Shown: positions 48,079-56,318 of the stretch, in pieces
Position numbering within the stretch: position 1 is the first letter of the stretch
Layout of the letters: every line of letters starts with the position of its first letter
Assembly (NCBI RefSeq): GCF_000269965.1
Contig: NC_017219.1
Span: forward strand, 2,418,001-2,482,000
Direction: 5' to 3'
DNA: 64,000 nt
Source of the DNA: Bifidobacterium longum subsp. infantis ATCC 15697 = JCM 1222 = DSM 20088
GTDB lineage: Bacteria; Actinomycetota; Actinomycetes; Actinomycetales; Bifidobacteriaceae
Position numbers and translations under genes: made by a program
The notes under the pieces: model-generated
Database searches by the model: none
What the model saw: only the letters and a program-made list of their open reading frames with translations
Told to the model about the DNA's origin: nothing

Positions 48079-48735
48079 TCAGGCCTCCTTCGGCTCGGTC
48101 TTGGCAGCCACGAAAGCCTCGAAGGCTTCCTTGGTGAAGACCACGTACTGCGAGGTAATCACGTCGTACGTGTTGAGCTGATCGACGAAAATCGGGTGAA
48201 CGGTCGGGATGTTGCGCACGGAGAGCCACTCGTTGATGTTGTCGCGAGTGAAGACGACCGTGGTGAACTTGTCCGCGGTGATCGGGGCCAGGGCGGCGAC
48301 AGCGGCCTTGGTGGACGGCTCGGTGATACCGAACTCCACCACGGCAACGCGACCGGCGTTGGCGCGATCGGACAGGGCGTAGCGCAGAGCTGCGGCCTTC
48401 ATCTTCTTGGGGGTGCGCTGAGAGTAGTCACGCGGCTGCGGGCCGAACACGGTGCCGCCGTGGTACCACTGCGGTGCACGGATGGAGCCCTGACGAGCAC
48501 GACCGGTGCCCTTCTGCTTCCACGGCTTCTTGCCGCCGCCGGAAACCATGCCACGAGTCTTGGTGGCGTGGGTGCCCTGACGAGCAGCAGCGAGCTGAGC
48601 GGTGACAACCTGGTGGATCAGCGGGATGTGAGCCTGGACATCCTCGGCGGAAACGCCGAAGAGAGCCTCAGGAGCTTCAACGGTGCCGGTGGCCTGGCCC
48701 TTGGCGTCGGTGACGTTCAGAGTAACGTTTGCCAT
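48079..48735 (-). CDS. rplD: 50S ribosomal protein L4
   Basis: uL4, 218 residues, with the tunnel loop [34 protein letters not shown]4 represses the S10 operon in E. coli; whether it does so here is unknown. Confidence 0.98.
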   Translation of the reverse strand: MANVTLNVTDAKGQATGTVEAPEALFGVSAEDVQAHIPLIHQVVTAQLAAARQGTHATKTRGMVSGGGKKPWKQKGTGRARQGSIRAPQWYHGGTVFGPQPRDYSQRTPKKMKAAALRYALSDRANAGRVAVVEFGITEPSTKAAVAALAPITADKFTTVVFTRDNINEWLSVRNIPTVHPIFVDQLNTYDVITSQYVVFTKEAFEAFVAAKTEPKEA

Positions 48736-48741
48736 GGTTTA

Positions 48742-49383
48742 TCAGGCTCCCTTCACAGCCGAGCGGACGAGAACGATGCCGCCCTTGGGGCCAGGAATGG
48801 CGCCCTTGATGGCGAGGATGCCGTTCTCGACATCAGCGGAGACGATGATCAGGTTCTGGGTAGTGGCGGTCACATGACCCATGCGGCCGGCCATACGCTT
48901 GCCCTTGAGAATACGGCTCGGAGTGGCGCATGCGCCCACAGAACCGGGACGGCGCTCGTTCTTGTGAGAACCGTGAGTACGGCGGTAGGACTTGAAGCCC
49001 CAACGCTTGATGGTACCGGCGAAGCCCTTACCCTTGGTGGTGCCGGTCACGTCGACCTCAGCACCCTCTTCGAACAGGTCAGCGGCCAGTTCCTGGCCGG
49101 CCTCGAACTGATCGACGTCATCGGTGCGCACTTCGACGAGGTGGCGACGCGGGGTGACACCGGCCTTGGCAAAGTGGCCAGCCAGCGGCTTGGTCACCTT
49201 GGTGGGGTCGATGGCGCCGTAGCCGAGCTGGACAGCCTTGTAGCCGTCAGATTCCTCGGTCTTCACGGCGGTCACCACGTTGGTGGACACGTCGACAAGA
49301 GTGACGGGCACGAAGAAGCCGTTCTCGTCCCATACCTGGGACATGCCGAGTTTCTTGCCCAGCAGAGCCTTGCGATTAGACAT
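48742..49383 (-). CDS. rplC: 50S ribosomal protein L3
   Basis: uL3, 213 residues, early assembly protein near the peptidyl transferase centre. [22 protein letters not shown] and [15 protein letters not shown]...[13 protein letters not shown] are typical. Confidence 0.98.
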   Translation of the reverse strand: MSNRKALLGKKLGMSQVWDENGFFVPVTLVDVSTNVVTAVKTEESDGYKAVQLGYGAIDPTKVTKPLAGHFAKAGVTPRRHLVEVRTDDVDQFEAGQELAADLFEEGAEVDVTGTTKGKGFAGTIKRWGFKSYRRTHGSHKNERRPGSVGACATPSRILKGKRMAGRMGHVTATTQNLIIVSADVENGILAIKGAIPGPKGGIVLVRSAVKGA

Positions 49384-49399
49384 AATGCTTCCTCCTCCC

Positions 49400-49708
49400 T
49401 TACAGCTTGATTTCGATGTTGACGTCCGCAGGCAGATCGATGTGCATCAGGGAGTCCACGGCCTTGGGGGTCGGGTCCACGATGTCGATGAGGCGCTTGT
49501 GAGTGCGCATCTCGAAGTGCTCGCGAGAATCCTTGTACATGTGAGGAGAACGGATAACACAGAAGACGTTCTTCTCGGTCGGCAGCGGAACGGGGCCAAC
49601 AACAGTTGCGCCCGCGTTCGTCACCGTTTCGACGATCTTCTTCGCCGATTGGTCGATGACCTCGTGGTCATAGGACTTAAGCCTGATGCGGATTTTCTGT
49701 CCCGCCAT
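49400..49708 (-). CDS. rpsJ: 30S ribosomal protein S10
   Basis: uS10 (NusE), 102 residues, serves both the 30S head and antitermination with Nus[24 protein letters not shown] and [28 protein letters not shown] are diagnostic. First gene of the S10 operon. Confidence 0.98.
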   Translation of the reverse strand: MAGQKIRIRLKSYDHEVIDQSAKKIVETVTNAGATVVGPVPLPTEKNVFCVIRSPHMYKDSREHFEMRTHKRLIDIVDPTPKAVDSLMHIDLPADVNIEIKL

Positions 49709-50121
49709 TGCCGTCCGCCCTTTCTAGCGATGTTCGTTGTACTGTTTACCAACCTGCTTCTAGGGCACCGGCGCGCATGGCCTCCCTTGGACATACGTCC
49801 TCTGGCGGTCATCCGACATCAGTGCGCGGTTTCCGGCTGTCACTTCACTTGAAGTGGCTCCCGGCCCGCGCTCGCTTTTTTAATTCCAATTTGCGAGCCC
49901 AAATCAGGCAACTTGTTTATTCAAGCATTGAGGTGGGACAGCGCGGAGGAATTCGCGCGTGTCGCGCTCATGCCGTTCGTATTACCTCGCGGCATAGCCG
50001 CTCCGCGTGTCGCCTACCAACATCCTTCTGAGGCTTACCTATATATAGTGGTATAGCTCACGTTGGCGAATATGGATTGATTAATTGAGTTGGATGGTAA
50101 CACGAATTACTCTTAAGGCTC
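49709..50121 (-). other. S10 operon leader and divergent spacer
   Basis: No gene is visible in 413 bp. A hairpin CACTTCA/TGAAGTG (49841-49856) and GC-rich dyads lie in what would be a long rpsJ leader. A weak TTCGCC-17-TATATA promoter is possible near 50040-50070. The start of the acetolactate decarboxylase gene lies at the right. Confidence 0.45.
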
Positions 50122-50889
50122 GTGACACAATCACTGGCAAAGAACATCAAACCTATTCGTGAGCACGGCGCCAACGTGTTATATCAGCACGGCACTCTGG
50201 CCTTACTCGTGCCGGGGCTGCTGGAAGGTACCACCACCATCGGCGAATTGCTCAAGCATGGCGACACCGGCATCGGCACCGGCGAGGGCTTGGACGGCGA
50301 GCTCATCATCCTGGATGGCGTGGCATACAAGATAGGCCAATCCGGTGTGGCCGAACGCGTGCCGGACGACTTCACCATGCCATTCGCCAACAGCCATCGC
50401 GCGGCCTTCCAGTACCAGTGCGAGCGTCATGATATCGGCCTAGAAGAGCTCAACGATAAGATCGTCAAGGCGAACGGCCGCGCGAACACGTTCTTTTCGG
50501 TAATTGTGCGCGGCACGTTCAGCTTCATCAAGACGCGCGCGGTCATCAAGCAGCAGGCACCCTACCCCACGCTGGTGGAGGTGGCCGACCGGCAGGCCGT
50601 GTTCCTGCGCCACGACGTCAAGGGCACCATGCTCGGGTACTTCTCCCCCGTGATGTTCCACGGCGCGGCTGTGGCCGGATTCCACGAGCACTTCCTGTCC
50701 GACGACAAGACGTTCGGCGGCCATGTGCTCGATGCGGTGCTTGAGCGCGGCAAAATCTACAGTCAGGTGTTCGATACCTTGGTGCAGCATCTGCCGGTGG
50801 ACGACCCTGATTATCGCAACCACGACTTCAGCCAAGATCCGATAGCCGAGGCCATTTCCAGCGCCGAGGGCGATACTCAACGAGATTAG
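50122..50889 (+). CDS. budA: Alpha-acetolactate decarboxylase
   Basis: The enzyme turns acetolactate into acetoin, diverting pyruvate to a neutral product. The three zinc-binding His H188, H190 (GFHEHF) and H201 (GGHVLD) have the same 2 and 11 residue spacing as in the structurally known enzyme; the GTLALLVPGLLEGTTTIGELLKHGDTGIGT region is also typical. The length is 255 residues, with a GTG start. No acetolactate synthase is adjacent. Confidence 0.93.
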   Translation: MTQSLAKNIKPIREHGANVLYQHGTLALLVPGLLEGTTTIGELLKHGDTGIGTGEGLDGELIILDGVAYKIGQSGVAERVPDDFTMPFANSHRAAFQYQCERHDIGLEELNDKIVKANGRANTFFSVIVRGTFSFIKTRAVIKQQAPYPTLVEVADRQAVFLRHDVKGTMLGYFSPVMFHGAAVAGFHEHFLSDDKTFGGHVLDAVLERGKIYSQVFDTLVQHLPVDDPDYRNHDFSQDPIAEAISSAEGDTQRD

Positions 50890-51052
50890 TCTCGCATAAA
50901 CACAATGTGAGCCAAATGAACATTTCCGAACAATCGCACATGTTGCATAATGGCGGAAGCACTGGCTTCTCGCACTTCCTATGTTCGATTGTCGCAATGC
51001 AGGTCTCACATCTTTCTTATTGAGAACCATTCGCTGCGATATCATGACAGAT

Positions 51053-51652
51053 ATGACTTCCCGCCGCAAGACTCTTAAACGCGATTGGTTCGACAACCAA
51101 CCTGGCGCATGGGTAATGGTTATGCTACCCGCTGCGGCTGAGGAAGGAGCGCTCGCTGTGGGGCAATGCCGTGTCGGCCATGGCCACGGTGATCGCGTCG
51201 TTTGGCAGCGCTGTTGAGACGGCATGTGTTATGCCCATCAACGCAGCACATGCCTCGTGCGCAGCCGCTGATGTCACCGCCACACGCGCCGCCGGATTTG
51301 AGCCAGATATTCGACCTTCACGCCTGGTGGCCTGCGGGTTCATTGCCCGTGAACGGGCTGATTGCCACTGTGCTGTTTGCGCTGACGCAGTATGGGTCGG
51401 TTTTGGTGGTCAAAACCATGATCCGGGAACGCGGGGTGGCGGCTTCGTGGGTATGGCATGTGGCGCTATTGCTGCTAGCCGCCGTGCCGGCTGGACGCAG
51501 CCCGTATCTGATTGCGATGACTGTGCTGCTGTTGGCCCGCGCCGTTGCGTTGCCGGGTTACACGGCGCACAATCTTGAAGCCCGTGGTGACCGGCATTAC
51601 CGAGGCGTTTGCCAGCTTTATTGCTTTTGGCTGCATTATTGCGGCGATTTAG
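51053..51652 (+). pseudogene. YwiC-like membrane protein gene, frameshifted
   Basis: The first frame starts TSRRKTLKRDWFDNQPGAWVMVMLPA, like the N-terminus of YwiC-type membrane proteins, and soon degenerates. A second frame carries LPVNGLIATVLFALTQYGSVLVVKTMIRERG and hydrophobic helices. A third frame supplies the natural end KPVVTGITEAFASFIAFGCIIAAI with a stop at 51650. At least two frameshifts and probably an internal deletion are needed. The family call is tentative; the decay itself is clear. Confidence 0.65.
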
Positions 51653-51669
51653 CGACGCTTCAGCGATTC

Positions 51670-51809
51670 CATGGGGCGGTAATTCCCTCATGGGGCGGTA
51701 ATTGGCCCATGGGGCGGACGGTAAAATTTTACCTTCCGCAGAATAGAGCCGTTTTCGTACACCGCCCCATGGGGTTTTCACCGCCCCATGAGTGGGTTAC
51801 CGCCCCATG
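51670..51809. repeat. Symmetric six-site array, 19-bp phase
   Basis: CATGGGGCGG occurs at 51670, 51689 and 51708; the inverse CCGCCCCATG occurs at 51762, 51781 and 51800. All neighbouring sites are exactly 19 bp apart. The two arms form an imperfect 48-bp inverted repeat, and the centre holds GGTAAAATTTTACC (51720-51733). It lies between the YwiC-like pseudogene and the adhE stop. Confidence 0.95.
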
Positions 51810-51880
51810 GAGGTACCTGCTGGCTGCAACACCGCGGTTGGTGGCTACTGCTGGTGCCAGCAGCCGCCAACCGCCTGCAA

Positions 51881-54610
51881 TCAGCGCTCGGAGGCTTCCT
51901 CAGTGGCGGCCTCGCCCTCGCGCTCGATGCGCAGCTTGTGGCCTTCCGCCTGGGAGACGCCGTAGTAGGCACCGACGGCGATGTCCTTCATGTCGTTGAT
52001 CAGCGGGATGCGCGGGTTGGCCGGGGTGCACTGGTCCTCGTAGGCGCGCATGCCGATCTGATCGAGCACGGACCAGAAGTAGTCCTCGTCCACGCCGCAA
52101 TCCTGGAAGCTCTTGTTCATGCCGAGCTTGTTGTCGCGGTAGTCCTCGACGGCCTTCGCCAGGTTCTCCACGGCTTCGGCCGGGGTCTTGCCGGTGTCGA
52201 TGCCGAGGTTGCGGGCGATGTCCTGGTAGCGCTCCGGGGCGATGTACTTGTTGTACTTCGGCCAAGAGGTGGGCTCCTCAGGAATCTGGCCGTTGTAGCG
52301 AATCACGTACGGCAGCAGGATGGAGTTGGTGCGGCCGTGGGCGATGTGGCATAGGGCACCGATGGTGTGGGCCATGCCGTGGCACATGCCGAGGAACGCG
52401 GAGCCGAATGCCATGCCGGCCATGGTGGCGGCGTTGTGCATCTTCTCCTGAGCGTCGGTCTTGGCCAGGCCGGGCTCGCCGTTGACGGACTCAGCCAGGT
52501 TGTCCCAGATGAGCTTGGCCGCGTGCAGGGCCATGCCGTCGGTGAAGTCGTTCGCGTACACGGACACGTAGGCTTCCATCGAGTGGGTCAGGGCGTCGAA
52601 GCCGGCGTCGGAGGCCAGCTTGCGCGGCTGGGTGCGAGCCAGCACCGGGTCCACGATGGCCACGGACGGGGTCAGCGCGTAGTCGGTGATCGGGTACTTG
52701 TAGCCGGTCTTGTGATCGGTGATCACGGCGAACGGGGTGACCTCGGAGCCGGTGCCGGAGGAGGTCGGGATGCACACGAGCTTGGCCTTCTTGCCCAGCG
52801 GCGGGATCTTGAACGCGCGCTTACGGATATCGAAGAACTTCTCGCGCACGTCGGAGAAGGCGATTTCCGGGTGCTCGTAGAGCAGCCACATGATCTTGGA
52901 GGCGTCCATCGGGGAGCCGCCGCCGACCGCGATGATCGTGTCCGGCTCGAACTCCTCGCGCATCATCTCAGCGCCCTTTTCGACGGTCTCGACGGAGGGC
53001 TCCGGCTCGACGTAGTCGATGATGCGGAAGGTCACACGGTTGGAGCGGGCGCGCAGCTGGTCGATGACCTTGTCGACAATGCCGAGCTGTTCCATGACCT
53101 TATCGCACACGATGACGGCCTTCTCGATGCCGTACATGTCGCGCAGGTACTTGATGGCGTTCGGCTCGAAGTATGTCTTGGCCGGGATCTTGAACCACTG
53201 CATGTTGTTGTTCCTCCGAGCAATGCGCTTGATATTAACGAGATTCACGGCCTGCACGTTGCCGGACACCGAGTTGCCGCCGTAGGAGCCGCAGCCCAGG
53301 GTCAGCGACGGGGCGATGGCGTTGTAGATGTCGCCGATGCCGCCAAGGGAGGAAGGCTGGTTCCAGATGATGCGGCAGGCGTGCATACGGACGCCGTACT
53401 CACGCACGAGCTCCTGGTTGTTGGTGTGGATGGCGGCGGTGTGGCCGGCACCCAGCTTGAGCATCTTCTCGCACATCTCGAAGGCCTGCTCCTTGTCGTC
53501 GGCCTTGAGCACGGCCTGCACCGGAGCGAGCTTCTCGTGGGTCAGCGGCTCGTCGTCGGAGACTTCCTTGCACTCGGCGGCCAGAATGGTGGCGTCGGCC
53601 GGAATCTCGAAGCCGGCGGCCTTGGCGATGAACTGCGGGGACTTGCCCGGCACCACGGAGTTCAGCACGGGCTTGACGCCGGAGCCGGCGGCGCAGCCGA
53701 ACATGTACTGTTCCAGCTTGGCCTTCTCTTCGGCGTTGACGAAGTAGGCCTTACGGACCTTGAGCTCCTTGATGAGCTGGTCGTAGACGTCCTTGTGGGC
53801 GATGATGGCCTGCTCGGTGGCGCAGATCATGCCGTAATCGAAGTGCTTGGAGAGCACCAGATCGTTGGCGGCACGCACGATGTCCACATCGGAATCAACA
53901 TAGGCCGGGGCGTTGCCGGCACCCACGCCGAGGGCGGGCTTGCCGGAGGAGTAAGCGGCCTTGACCATGCCCGGACCACCGGTGGCGAGGATCGTGGCCA
54001 CGCCCGGGTGCTGCATCAGCGCGCCGGTGGCCTGGATGGACGGGTGCTCGATCCACTGGATACAGTTCTCGGGAGCACCGGCCTCAATGGCGGCGTCGCG
54101 CACAATCTTGGCGGCCTCGATGGAGCACTTCTGCGCGCCGGGGTGGAAGCCGAAGATGATCGGGCAGCGTGTCTTCAGGGCGATGAGGGACTTGAAGATG
54201 GCGGTGGAGGTCGGGTTGGTAACCGGAGTGACGCCGGCTACCACGCCGACGGGCTCGGCGACCTCATCGATGCCCATCACGTCGTCTTCACGGATGATGC
54301 CGACGGTCTTCTGGCCGGCCAAGTAGTTGGTGACGTGCTCACAGGCGAAGATGTTCTTGGTGGCCTTGTCTTCCACGAGACCACGGCCGGTCTCGTCGAC
54401 AGCCATCTTGGCGAGAACGAGGTGCTTGTTCAGAGCGGCGATGGAGGCCTTGGCGACGATACGGTCAACTTGCTTCTGGTCGAGGTTCTCGAATTCGTCG
54501 AGAGCCTTCTTGGCACGGGCAACCAGCGCGTCAACCTCGGCCTCAGCTGCGGCCCGCTTCTCTTCCGGGGTCGGCTTGGCGGCTTCGACCTTCTTCTTTG
54601 CTTCTGCCAC
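51881..54610 (-). CDS. adhE: Bifunctional acetaldehyde-CoA/alcohol dehydrogenase
   Basis: AdhE reduces acetyl-CoA to ethanol with two NADH, balancing redox in the bifid shunt. The N-terminal aldehyde dehydrogenase half has GVVAGVTPVTNPTSTA and the catalytic Cys in GMICATEQAIIAH; the C-terminal iron alcohol dehydrogenase half has GGGSPMDASK, PTSSGTGSEVTPFAVITD and FLGMCHGMAHTIGA with iron-binding His. The length of 909 residues is typical; such proteins form spirosome filaments. A Rex-like operator lies 130 bp upstream. An Ala/Lys/Glu N-terminal extension precedes the ALDH fold. Confidence 0.97.
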   Translation of the reverse strand: MAEAKKKVEAAKPTPEEKRAAAEAEVDALVARAKKALDEFENLDQKQVDRIVAKASIAALNKHLVLAKMAVDETGRGLVEDKATKNIFACEHVTNYLAGQKTVGIIREDDVMGIDEVAEPVGVVAGVTPVTNPTSTAIFKSLIALKTRCPIIFGFHPGAQKCSIEAAKIVRDAAIEAGAPENCIQWIEHPSIQATGALMQHPGVATILATGGPGMVKAAYSSGKPALGVGAGNAPAYVDSDVDIVRAANDLVLSKHFDYGMICATEQAIIAHKDVYDQLIKELKVRKAYFVNAEEKAKLEQYMFGCAAGSGVKPVLNSVVPGKSPQFIAKAAGFEIPADATILAAECKEVSDDEPLTHEKLAPVQAVLKADDKEQAFEMCEKMLKLGAGHTAAIHTNNQELVREYGVRMHACRIIWNQPSSLGGIGDIYNAIAPSLTLGCGSYGGNSVSGNVQAVNLVNIKRIARRNNNMQWFKIPAKTYFEPNAIKYLRDMYGIEKAVIVCDKVMEQLGIVDKVIDQLRARSNRVTFRIIDYVEPEPSVETVEKGAEMMREEFEPDTIIAVGGGSPMDASKIMWLLYEHPEIAFSDVREKFFDIRKRAFKIPPLGKKAKLVCIPTSSGTGSEVTPFAVITDHKTGYKYPITDYALTPSVAIVDPVLARTQPRKLASDAGFDALTHSMEAYVSVYANDFTDGMALHAAKLIWDNLAESVNGEPGLAKTDAQEKMHNAATMAGMAFGSAFLGMCHGMAHTIGALCHIAHGRTNSILLPYVIRYNGQIPEEPTSWPKYNKYIAPERYQDIARNLGIDTGKTPAEAVENLAKAVEDYRDNKLGMNKSFQDCGVDEDYFWSVLDQIGMRAYEDQCTPANPRIPLINDMKDIAVGAYYGVSQAEGHKLRIEREGEAATEEASER

Positions 54611-54739
54611 TTGGGGTCCTCCTCGATCTTCTTGGGGTATATGGCAAAGTTCTGGGCCATCGCCTCGTCACCTCAGTTGCACCAGCGGGATACCGCCTCA
54701 GTAACCGAAAATGACCGGTGATGCGTTGTCACACTGCAT

Positions 54740-54757
54740 ATGTGACCTGAGTCACAA
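54740..54757. promoter_or_regulatory. Rex-like operator upstream of adhE
   Basis: On the minus strand the site is TTGTGACTCAGGTCACAT, an 11/12 match to the Rex pattern TTGTGANNNNNNTCACAA. A second dyad GTCACA/TGTGAC (54728-54746) overlaps it. The position fits NADH-responsive repression of adhE. Confidence 0.75.
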
Positions 54758-55066
54758 TATACCGAACGGTCCAGCGCGATGCATACGCACAAAATCGACG
54801 GCGTTTCACGTTTGATATTGAACAGTTTTTGTTAAGAGTTGTGCGAAATATCGAACAAATCCTCACTTTATTCGGCGATTTGGTACTTTTCGTTCACTTT
54901 TTGCCGAGAATCAAACGCCCGCGAACAACACAATACAAGAACTTTTTTAAAGTAAGTTTTCAAAAGCGCTCATTCTCTCCACATTTCTAGAAAATTGATT
55001 TAAAAAAGTACCCAAAATCGCCTACAAATATACGATTGTTACCTCATAACCTCCGCGTCGAGGCAC
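54758..55066. other. AT-rich spacer between adhE and the ROK gene
   Basis: No gene is visible. The AT content is much higher than around it, and ACTTTTTTAAA/TTTAAAAAAGT (54941-55009) forms a spaced inverted repeat. Divergent promoters for adhE and the ROK gene are expected here. Confidence 0.45.
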
Positions 55067-55083
55067 ATGAAAGCCACTTTCAT
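55067..55083. promoter_or_regulatory. Candidate ROK operator
   Basis: ATGAAAG-CCA-CTTTCAT is a perfect 7-bp inverted repeat 42 bp before the ROK regulator start, suited to autoregulation. Confidence 0.5.
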
Positions 55084-55124
55084 AAAGTACACTTGCATAT
55101 ATCTCATCGCACAAAGGGGTAACT

Positions 55125-56318
55125 ATGAGGGCAATGCCATCGACCGCAGTGAAAGCGCGCAACCGTAGTGCCATGACCCAGTATCTGTATGGCCATAGCC
55201 ATGTCACCAAACAGGAACTGGAACGCGAACTCGGTCTCAGCCTGCCCACCATCACCCAAAATCTGCGCGCCCTAGAGGATGACGGACTCATCCGCAAAGG
55301 CGAACTGCAGGATTCCACCGGCGGGCGCAAGGCGCAAAGTTATGAGTTCAATCCCGATCATCGCACTGCCATCGGGGTAGTGATGCGGTCCAACGAACTG
55401 CGCCTGTGCGCGATTAACCTGTACGGCAACGTCATCGAAAAACGCAACGAGGCCCTGCCTTACCGCAACACCAACGTTTACTACCAGCGTATCGGCGACA
55501 TCATCAACAACTTCGCCGCCGACGTCGAAAAGAAGCACGGCAAGGCGCTCGGCGTCTCGTTCGCCATCCAAGGCATCCTCTCCCCCGACGCCACCACCAT
55601 CACCTTCGGCACCATTATGGGCAACACTGGGCTCACGCTCGAAACCATCAGCCAATCGGTCCATTACCCGTGCATGATGATCCACGATTCCGATGCCTCA
55701 GCCATGGCCGAACTCTGGTTCGACTCCACGCTCACCGATGCGGTGTGCGTCTATCTGGAGCGACGCCCGGGCGGCGCGGTGATCGTGGGAGGCAAGCTGT
55801 ATCAGGGCCCGAACCAGTGCAACGGCGCCATCGAACACATGACGCTGGTGCCGGGCGGCCGCGAATGCTACTGCGGCCAGCGCGGTTGCATGGACACCTA
55901 CTGCTCGCCGGAGACCTTGTCCGAGGATTACGAAAGCATTCCCGGCTTCTTCAGCGTGCTCGAGCAGGGCGAACGGCATCATCGCGAGCGCATGGATGAG
56001 TGGCTGGATTACGTGGCGCAGGCCATCGTCAACGCGCGATCCATCATCGCGGGCGACGTGATTGTCGGCGGTGAAGCAGCCCAGCATCTTGAAGACAGCG
56101 ACATCGAGGATCTCAAGGCGCGCGTCATCAATCGTAGCCCGTTCGGCACCGACCATTTCAATCTGCGCAAAAGCTACCGCGCCGAAGATCAGAACATCAT
56201 CGGTGCCGCGTTGCGGTTCGCCGAGAATTATCTCGACGATATCTGTGGTGCTGTGGAACGCGGCAGGAAATCAAGGGCTTCCACCAAAAGTGACAACACG
56301 TCTACAATGGAGGTATGA
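55125..56318 (+). CDS. ROK-family transcriptional regulator
   Basis: The 397-residue protein has an N-terminal winged helix (VTKQELERELGLSLPTITQNLRALEDDGLI, about 28-60) and a ROK sugar-kinase-like domain. The zinc motif CYCGQRGCMDTYC (about 247-259) is intact. The kinase ATP and catalytic residues appear not to be conserved, so it is most likely a sugar-sensing repressor of the NagC/Mlc type. The start follows AAAGGGG. The stop overlaps the glgX start by 4 bp, so both are one transcription unit. Confidence 0.92.
   Translation: MRAMPSTAVKARNRSAMTQYLYGHSHVTKQELERELGLSLPTITQNLRALEDDGLIRKGELQDSTGGRKAQSYEFNPDHRTAIGVVMRSNELRLCAINLYGNVIEKRNEALPYRNTNVYYQRIGDIINNFAADVEKKHGKALGVSFAIQGILSPDATTITFGTIMGNTGLTLETISQSVHYPCMMIHDSDASAMAELWFDSTLTDAVCVYLERRPGGAVIVGGKLYQGPNQCNGAIEHMTLVPGGRECYCGQRGCMDTYCSPETLSEDYESIPGFFSVLEQGERHHRERMDEWLDYVAQAIVNARSIIAGDVIVGGEAAQHLEDSDIEDLKARVINRSPFGTDHFNLRKSYRAEDQNIIGAALRFAENYLDDICGAVERGRKSRASTKSDNTSTMEV

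Noticed and set aside
51670..51809. CRISPR array
   Set aside because: The repeats are only 10 bp, occur in both orientations, and the gaps are 9 bp; no cas gene is present.
52367..54721. 784-codon plus-strand frame opposite adhE
   Set aside because: Its composition (Gly/Val/His/Leu rich, no domains) is that of a GC shadow; adhE is certain on the other strand.
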